NCBI RefSeq assembly: GCF_047675955.1
Contig: NC_132925.1
Coordinates: 23,894,688 to 23,958,687, forward strand
Direction of reading: 5' to 3'
DNA from: Chlorocebus sabaeus
Lineage: Eukaryota > Chordata > Mammalia > Primates > Cercopithecidae
DNA: 64,000 bases
Every line of letters starts with the position of its first letter. Position 1 is the first letter of the stretch. The translations under genes and the position numbers were made by a program. Positions 57,218 through 64,000 of the stretch are shown piece by piece. A model generated the notes under the pieces. That model saw only the letters and a program-made list of their open reading frames with translations. It did not search any database and was not told the DNA's origin.

Positions 57218-58769
57218 GAGGGTCTGGATTTTTCTTTTAAAGGAAAGAGATTTTGAGATTTATTTGTTTATCTCTTTTACCATAGGAAGGAATAATAATT
57301 GTACACCCCTTCAGAAACCCGTGTCTATGTATGTATATATTCACTCATGTAAGTCAGTGGCAGAGAGACCAAAGAATGAGTGGTTGATAGAATATGAGTT
57401 GATTCAGTCATTCTTTACAATCTATGCCTAGAAAAATCACGACTGTCAAGAACATTGGATAATTGGAAGTGCAGGAAAAGAGAAACTCTTATAGGGAAAA
57501 CTCTTAGGAATCCAGTTAGATATTCCTTCTTATTTTTTTCCTAGGGATAATGCTAACTGCAAAATTTAAAAACAAGATATAAATTTTCCCATTTTCTATG
57601 TTAGTCTCGTTAAGAGTGGCACACTTCTTCCATAGAAAGGAAACTATGTGTTTCAAAGACAATATTCTTTTAAATAGAGTGAGAATTAAGCTATTAAAAT
57701 CAATTTGGTAGATCTATTTATGTGTTTATACTCATTTTTTCATACCTGAGTATAGTTGTAGAGGAAGTCCAACTATGCTTCCCAAATAAAATAGAGGCTG
57801 ATCAGTTAAATTTGAATTTCAGAGAAAAAGCAAATAAATTTTAGCATAACTGTGTCCCAAATATTACATGAAACATAATAATGCTTGAAAAAATAAATGT
57901 TGTTTATATAAAGTTTAATTTTACTTGGAATTCCTGATTTTATTGCTAAATCTTATAAGCCCAGATCTAGGGCACTAAGGGCCTGCCATGACGTCATCAA
58001 TTATGCAGTGAGGGAGAAGGAAATAACTTAATGGAAGAGTGATCAGGTAATATTGAACAACTCAAATTTAACATCAATGAGTCTAGATTAGAGGGATCTA
58101 CAATTGAGATTTTATAAAAATCTATTCTTGGCTCATAGAAATATTATTAACTAGGTATATTTCTAATTAAGAATTTCACTTCAGTGACTATGTATAGTAA
58201 GTGCCAATACATTTATAGTTCTATTTATCTGTCTGTAAGAACTCATACCTTTCTTGCTAACACAAAAAGTAGGAAGGTTTCTTCACATTAAACTATAGTG
58301 TTTCTTGGACTAGGTTATTTGAGCATTATAAAGAAACTTTGTAATTTAGTTGGTTTTCATTTGGATGATTTTATGATTTTTTAGAAAAGTGAAGAATGCA
58401 TCAAGATATGATATCTTATTGAGTTTTTTGTCATTTCAATTGGTGTTTGGAAGATGGTACTATCTGGCTCTGTAGAGCACTATGTACTCATTCTGTTCTG
58501 ATTCTAAACTTTAATCTCTTATGAGTAGACTGAAAAGACAGTAACAGGTTCAGGTTTATCCTTTAAGTTGTCTAGTTTAAACAACTTTTCAAAGATTTCT
58601 TTTGATGAATGTATTATTCACAAAGTAAGATAAATGTGCATGCTTAATAAATGGATTCATTGATTAATAAATCAACTAGTGAATATATTAACAGTCTGTT
58701 TTAAGTCAATGGTAGCATGAAGTGGTTACTATTTATAAATAAGGACTATTTGTAATTCTTCTCTGTAAA
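57218..58769. other. Unassigned AT-rich sequence
   Basis: About 1.55 kb with no recognised gene or repeat. Confidence 0.5.
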
Positions 58770-59170
58770 ACTTCCCTGTGCCAAGAACTCTTCTAGACAT
58801 TGAAGATACAACAAAGAAAGGAACAGAAAATTGTCTGCTTTTGTGGGAGCTATCTTTCAAAGTGAGTGTCAGACTATGAATAATACAGAGGGATAAAATA
58901 AATAAGTAAAATGCACAGTATATCAGTGGGAGAGAAGTTCAATAAGAGAAAACATAAATCAAAGAGGGAAGATAAGGAATGCAGGGAGAAGTGAGTATTT
59001 AGTTTTAAATTGAAGAGGGAATGACTCACTGAGAAGGTGACAAATGAACTAAGACTTGCAAAGGGTGAAGCAACATTTGGGCAGAAAGAACAGTATGTGC
59101 AAATTTCTGTGACGCAAGAATGTCTGGATTGTCCTAGGGACAAAAAAGGAGGCCAATGAGTTTAAAATAG
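58770..59170 (-). mobile_element. L2 LINE fragment, minus strand
   Basis: Matches in reverse the L2 3' region: 'GTGCCAAGAACTCTTCTAGA' near 58779, the GGGAGCT segment near 58844, and 'CACTGAGAAGGTGACAAATG' near 59028, in the correct order for the antisense strand. The 89-codon minus-strand frame at 58874-59143 lies within it and is an L2 relic or chance. Confidence 0.7.
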
Positions 59171-60129
59171 AGTAAGTTTAATGAGAGTCTTTAAGTCATT
59201 GGAAGAAAAAAAAAATGATGCTTATTGTACAAGGCATTAGTTGAATTATCTACTCGAATGTCAGAAACACCAAGAAAGATAATACCAGTGCTAATGGAAA
59301 AAGACAGTCACCAAGAAACTTAAAGATCCTGGGAATACCAGAAAGGGCTTATGGATTATTAGATGACTTCAAGATAAAGGGTAGTGATTTAATGATATTT
59401 TTACTCATCTTCAGACCCAGTGGTCTCTAAAGTATTGGTAACAAAACAGTCATCCTTTCTGCAAGCTGGACAGGACAGGCAATTTTTCCTTGGAAGAGGA
59501 ATGTAGGAGTACTTTCTCAAAAGACATAAAATACTCAAGGGATTTTAATGGTTCTGGCAGGCAGAGTGGAAAGTTTCAGGTGTTCAAAAGACGTGAGGGA
59601 TGGAACAGAAAGGCAGTGTAGTGAGGGATTCTGGGTATGAGAAAAGGACTGAAGTCTTGTATTTTCTTGTGAAGATGAATGAATGATCAGAAACAGAGGA
59701 AAAGGGTGGAATGATATTTGTGCTGATACAACCAAGGCAGCTAACGATTGCGAAGCTGTTAATGTTAGGGGAATATTAGGGTATCGCCAGAATCTTACAG
59801 GGTTCCAGGGCTCCTCCTGGATGTGTGCTGTGGGGAGAATAAAGGCCAGCAAAGAAGTGGCCTTTGAGGCTGCCAACTGACATCTCTAGAGATGAATCAG
59901 AACCAGTAACACAGGCTCCCATGCTGAACATTAAGTTTTTTATTTAACACTTATTCTAGAAACTAAAATTTATGTTTCTAGAGATTCACTTTGAGGATTA
60001 TGAATGTATTAACACATTATGTTATTTTAAAAAATTAATAGATACCTTAATATATCTACCCTGTAATAACACAATAGAGGAAGATTACACTATTTTAGTT
60101 AGCCACAAGAAAGTAGATGTAAGAAATAT
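59171..60129. other. Unassigned sequence
   Basis: No recognised gene or repeat. The 113-codon minus-strand frame (59535-59876) and its 65-codon plus-strand partner overlap each other and show no family resemblance. Confidence 0.5.
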
Positions 60130-60272
60130 TTGTGTATGTGCATGTGTGTGTGTGTCTGTGTGTTTGTGCATCTGTGCACATATCTACATACAAATACATA
60201 CTAATACCATTTACATCTATATGTATGTTCATTTATGGTTTTATATATATATATTTTATATATATATATGTA
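60130..60272. repeat. TG/TA-rich imperfect microsatellite
   Basis: Imperfect TG units (60136-60176) followed by TA-rich units (60243-60272). Two overlapping plus-strand frames of 152 and 118 codons cross it; their Cys/Val and Ile/Tyr runs come from the repeat. Confidence 0.88.
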
Positions 60273-63200
60273 TATCTCAATATGATACAATATGCAAAAG
60301 GGGAAAAAAGATACCAGAAAGCCACACAGAAAGAAATGTCTTTTCATCAAAACTTGAAACACTGTCTATTGACTCTTTGGTTAAATCCAGCCTTGATTGT
60401 ATTCAGAACAAATATAATTTTCAAAGATAAATTCTGGAGATTTAATTGCCACTGTTTCCTCTTACTACAATGGCTACACACAAGTTGATTATATTTTATT
60501 TTACCCTTGTTTGAACAAACTTATCTTGAGAAGTCATTAAAACAAGCTTGATACATGATGCTAAACTGTAACATCAAGGATTTTATGCAGGTATTATTAT
60601 ATTTGCATAATGGATTCTCTTTAAATTGGTTGCAGAAACATTTATTACCTAGGGCTTCTATTATAGCAAAGTATAATGTACCACACTAAAAACATTGATC
60701 CCCATCTGGTTTAGAGATTGCCAAATGGTATAATGCTATGCGTGCTCTAGAAGATGTAGAAAGGATATTATATGGCTTGAAAGACACTTTGCTTTATAGG
60801 TTTCAGCAGGAACATGATTGCTAGAGCTTACTTGTAAGGTCCTAATCTTGTTTATAACTTACAGGGAAATACATTTTTTCTTAACCTTTATGTTTCAAAA
60901 GAAATATCTACATGTTACCTTAGTGGCCTTTAAGAGCAGCTAGGGATTTTCCTGTTAGTAGTTTAAGAAAAGAACGAATATAGCAATTATGCTGGATGTG
61001 TTATTTTGTGGGTTTACTGTGTGACCCCAGGCAGTACAGTAAATATTATTATTCAAAAGAAAGTCATGCGAGCAGAAGACTTAAAAAAAAAAAACAACAA
61101 CAACACTGACATAGGTGTGTGGTAAAGCCATACAATAAATAAGTTGCCTACAAACAAGCACAGTTCATAGTTCATGCAAATACATGAGTAGGTAATTTGG
61201 TAACACATCTAATTCTAAGAAGCTCCTTCTAGCCAACTGAAACTAATTTTCAACCAATGACTTTAAATCAAGGAAGTCAATTTATTTTAAGGTTCTGTTG
61301 AGAAGATGCTGATTCCTTATTTTTTTAAAAACTAAAACGAAAAAGGAAATTGACCTTCATTTGTCCCACTTCCCATTCTGAATTCTCCCTCTTCACCTAT
61401 TTTATCAAATCTTCTTTCAGAGGAATAGATGTCTCCTCCCTGCTCCTTCCTTCACACCTTTTTCATCCATGATTCATAGATCTATAGTACCCAACTATGT
61501 GTCAGAGATAAATATAACCTCTCAGACCTCAAGAATCTCTCCTAAGTGAGCAAAGGATTAGTAATCATTTCCATTTACATATCCTGTTAGATCATCAAAG
61601 CTGACTGCACGAGGTCCATTCTCTTACCTATTTCCTTCACCAACCGATCAAAATTAGATTCTTTTACTCATTATTTTACTTTTATGACTACATCTCCATA
61701 TTATTTTTCCAGAAAGATAAGACTAAAATTTTAATATTTGACTCTTCATTGTCTATTCTTTTTTACTAAATTAGTTATCAAGTTAATTCAAGATTACTGA
61801 CATATTATTAGTTTAAAACTTTCATATCACTTGATTACCTTTTCATTGCTATTGCATTGCTTTAGGTTCTCAGAACTTATCACCACTTATCTTAAATATA
61901 TTATAATTTCTTAACTGGTAGGCCTAATCTCATACTCTTCAAGTTTGTAACTGTCTTATACAGCATATCTAGCTGTTTTCTACTCCTTCATAACTATACT
62001 TATCTATTTCCTATTGTTTATTTTCTACATTCTGCATTATTTACCTTTGTCTGGAAGTAAGGCTCTTCAAAAATCTGATTTTCTTTCACTTTTTCTAGTT
62101 CTATCTAACAATATTCCTTTACTTATCTTTAGCATTTATGTGAAGTTACATTTCTCACACTGGGATTAGATACCATTGCTATTTCCTGTATATTCCTTTG
62201 CCTTATTGACTAATGGAATACCTTAAAAAAACTACAAATTCTATAAGGCCCAAATTAAAGATTACTTCTTAAATACAGCCATTCCCGAAAAATCTACTTA
62301 AAATTTTTCCCTTATTCAACCTCTTTATGAAGCATTTGCTATATACTAGGTGGCTCAGTATAAGAAAAACTGTGTATCTCCTTTTACATTCCAGACATGA
62401 TACTCTCTGTGGACACACCAATAATATTCAAACATTACTTGTTTACAAGAAGCAAATATTTATTCCTAATTTTTAAGTTTTTGGGGAAAGAACTTAGGAA
62501 TGCTAATTATAACATTTTGTAAATTATTTTCTTTTAAGTACCAAATTAAAATGGTAATTATGGATTTTCTTAAATCTAAGTGTATTTTATCTTTGTTTCA
62601 TGACAAACTAACTGAGTTTAAAAATGATCCATACACAGTCAGACCCTAGAAAATCCAACCATGTCCAAACAATAAATTATATTTTCAATTGAATAAAAAA
62701 TAAAACTTTGGTAAGGAGGCAAGACACTTATTTACTTCTAATTTGTAAATAAATAAATATTTATAGGTAAAATATTCTGATGTTCTTAAAAAGCGAAAAA
62801 TGTATTAAATTGGAGGGAGGGACAACATTATAAATTTTAAAATTAGAAAAAAATATAATCTATTTTCAGGGGAAAATACGACAAAGGTAAAATTGGACTA
62901 ATAATGCGCAAACAGCCCCAATTAAACTTTTTTCTTATATTAACCTTTAAAACATTCACTTCTCTAGATTTTGTTTCTCTAAATGTACTTTTTTACTGCC
63001 AGCCAAAGGATTTTTTTTATGAGGACTTCCCAGGTTATCCTTTTTTTTTTTTTTTTTTTTTTTTAATATAAAAAGGAGTTTTGTGGAGTCCTAGCCCATA
63101 AAGTTTCAATTTTGAAAATGTAGAGTAGGAATCTCAAATGAAAAAGACAGTAGTAAAAATGTTATTAATTTATAGATGGTTGACATTTCATTTCTATTTT

Positions 63201-64000
63201 CATGGCAGCAATGAAGGTAATATTTAAAGAACTACTCAATGTGATTGAGCTCTATAACGAATACCCTTATTCATTTTCATGCATATTTCAGTCAGCATGA
63301 GGCTGTCAGTCACCTGCAACTTAATACACACCAGTAGCCTGCAATAGACTAACGTAGAGAACAACACGGTAGACAGTGAACACTTTAAAACACCAAATAA
63401 CATTAAAAAAATAACTTAGAGAATTGTCACGTTAACAACACCACGAGGAAGAAAACAATCTAAGGACAAACGTAAACACACTAATATACGAGGGGATATT
63501 CAACAACTGCTTTGTCTTTTAGAGCAACAGCCAATTCTAAGTGCCAGAAAAGACTGAAAATTCTTTACGAAAGGACAAAAGATGTGTAATAAGAAGCAGA
63601 GAAGTCAACAGAGATATTATTAATAATAGATTCTTGATCTCAAAAAAATAGAAAGTTTTAGCATCATATTTCCAAATAAGAAAAGGGAGCTATACACTAA
63701 ATCCAATTGTCTGATTAACCCCTTCCCATTCCAGGATATTTCACAAATTTTAAAATTACACAAATAAGGAGGCCAAGAAATCAATCAAAATACTGATAAA
63801 AATCCAAGCAGATATTATAGCAGTCTTGAAATGCTGGGAAGACAACAATTAAAGATTATTAGATTAGAGTCCAGGGATTCAGTGGTGTGTGTGGGGGGGT
63901 GGGTGGCTTCATGAAATACCCCAAGGATCCAAGTACAAACCATCTTTCAATCAGTTCATGCCCTAATTAATGTATCAGTTCACGTTCTTCATTCATCTTT
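60273..64000. other. Unassigned AT-rich sequence to the window end
   Basis: About 3.7 kb without a recognised gene. A possible L2-like remnant lies near 62200-62430 (ATAAGGCCCAAATTAAAGAT and following), too worn to call. T24 run at 63041-63064 and a short G-rich stretch at 63885-63903. Confidence 0.5.

Noticed and set aside
59972..60488. Overlapping 152- and 118-codon frames
   Set aside because: They run through TG/TA microsatellite sequence, which lacks stops in some frames; no domain or family resemblance.

Overview
The window is ordinary intergenic DNA from an anthropoid primate, most likely human. The evidence is six Alu elements, five L1 copies of primate and older types, MaLR LTRs, MER2, MADE1 and L2 relics, and strong A+T richness. 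I see no intact protein-coding gene, no tRNA or rRNA gene and no CRISPR array. Nearly every open reading frame is a piece of a decayed L1 or a chance frame. The one recognisable host gene copy is a dead processed pseudogene of the small GTPase RAP1B at about 55.03-57.22 kb.

Layout. At 0-10 kb an ancient L1M lies on the minus strand, split by an MLT1-type LTR and by a 5'-truncated plus-strand L1 (copy B) that itself carries an Alu. At 9.9-13.1 kb there is an Alu and then unassigned sequence. At 13.1-18.8 kb lies L1 copy C, with a 45-base A run in ORF1, an Alu, and an internal deletion in ORF2. At 19.6-24.7 kb there is an Alu with a long G/A-rich tail, a MER2 DNA transposon and an antisense L1M split by an Alu, ending in a perfect 52-bp palindrome. 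At 24.8-31.7 kb is L1 copy D, the most complete one. At 31.7-37.8 kb is mostly unassigned sequence with an MST-type LTR. At 37.8-38.8 kb is a large AT-rich inverted repeat. At 40.0-44.8 kb is L1 copy E, bounded by a clear 13-bp target duplication but lacking its endonuclease. At 45.1-49.4 kb is L1 copy F, lacking ORF1, with a MADE1 hairpin inside. From 49.5 to 64 kb there are old L1 and L2 relics, the RAP1B pseudogene interrupted by a hAT-type transposon, and unassigned sequence.

No genes here work together as a system. All five younger L1 copies sit on the plus strand and all are dead. At the reverse transcriptase FADD catalytic motif each copy carries a different lesion. The strongest unusual signals are structural: the 849-bp inverted repeat at 37842-38690, similar in style to palindromic AT-rich repeats known to be unstable, and the 52-bp palindrome at 24702-24753. 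Repeat family names come from recognition by eye. Subfamily names and element edges without a target duplication are approximate.
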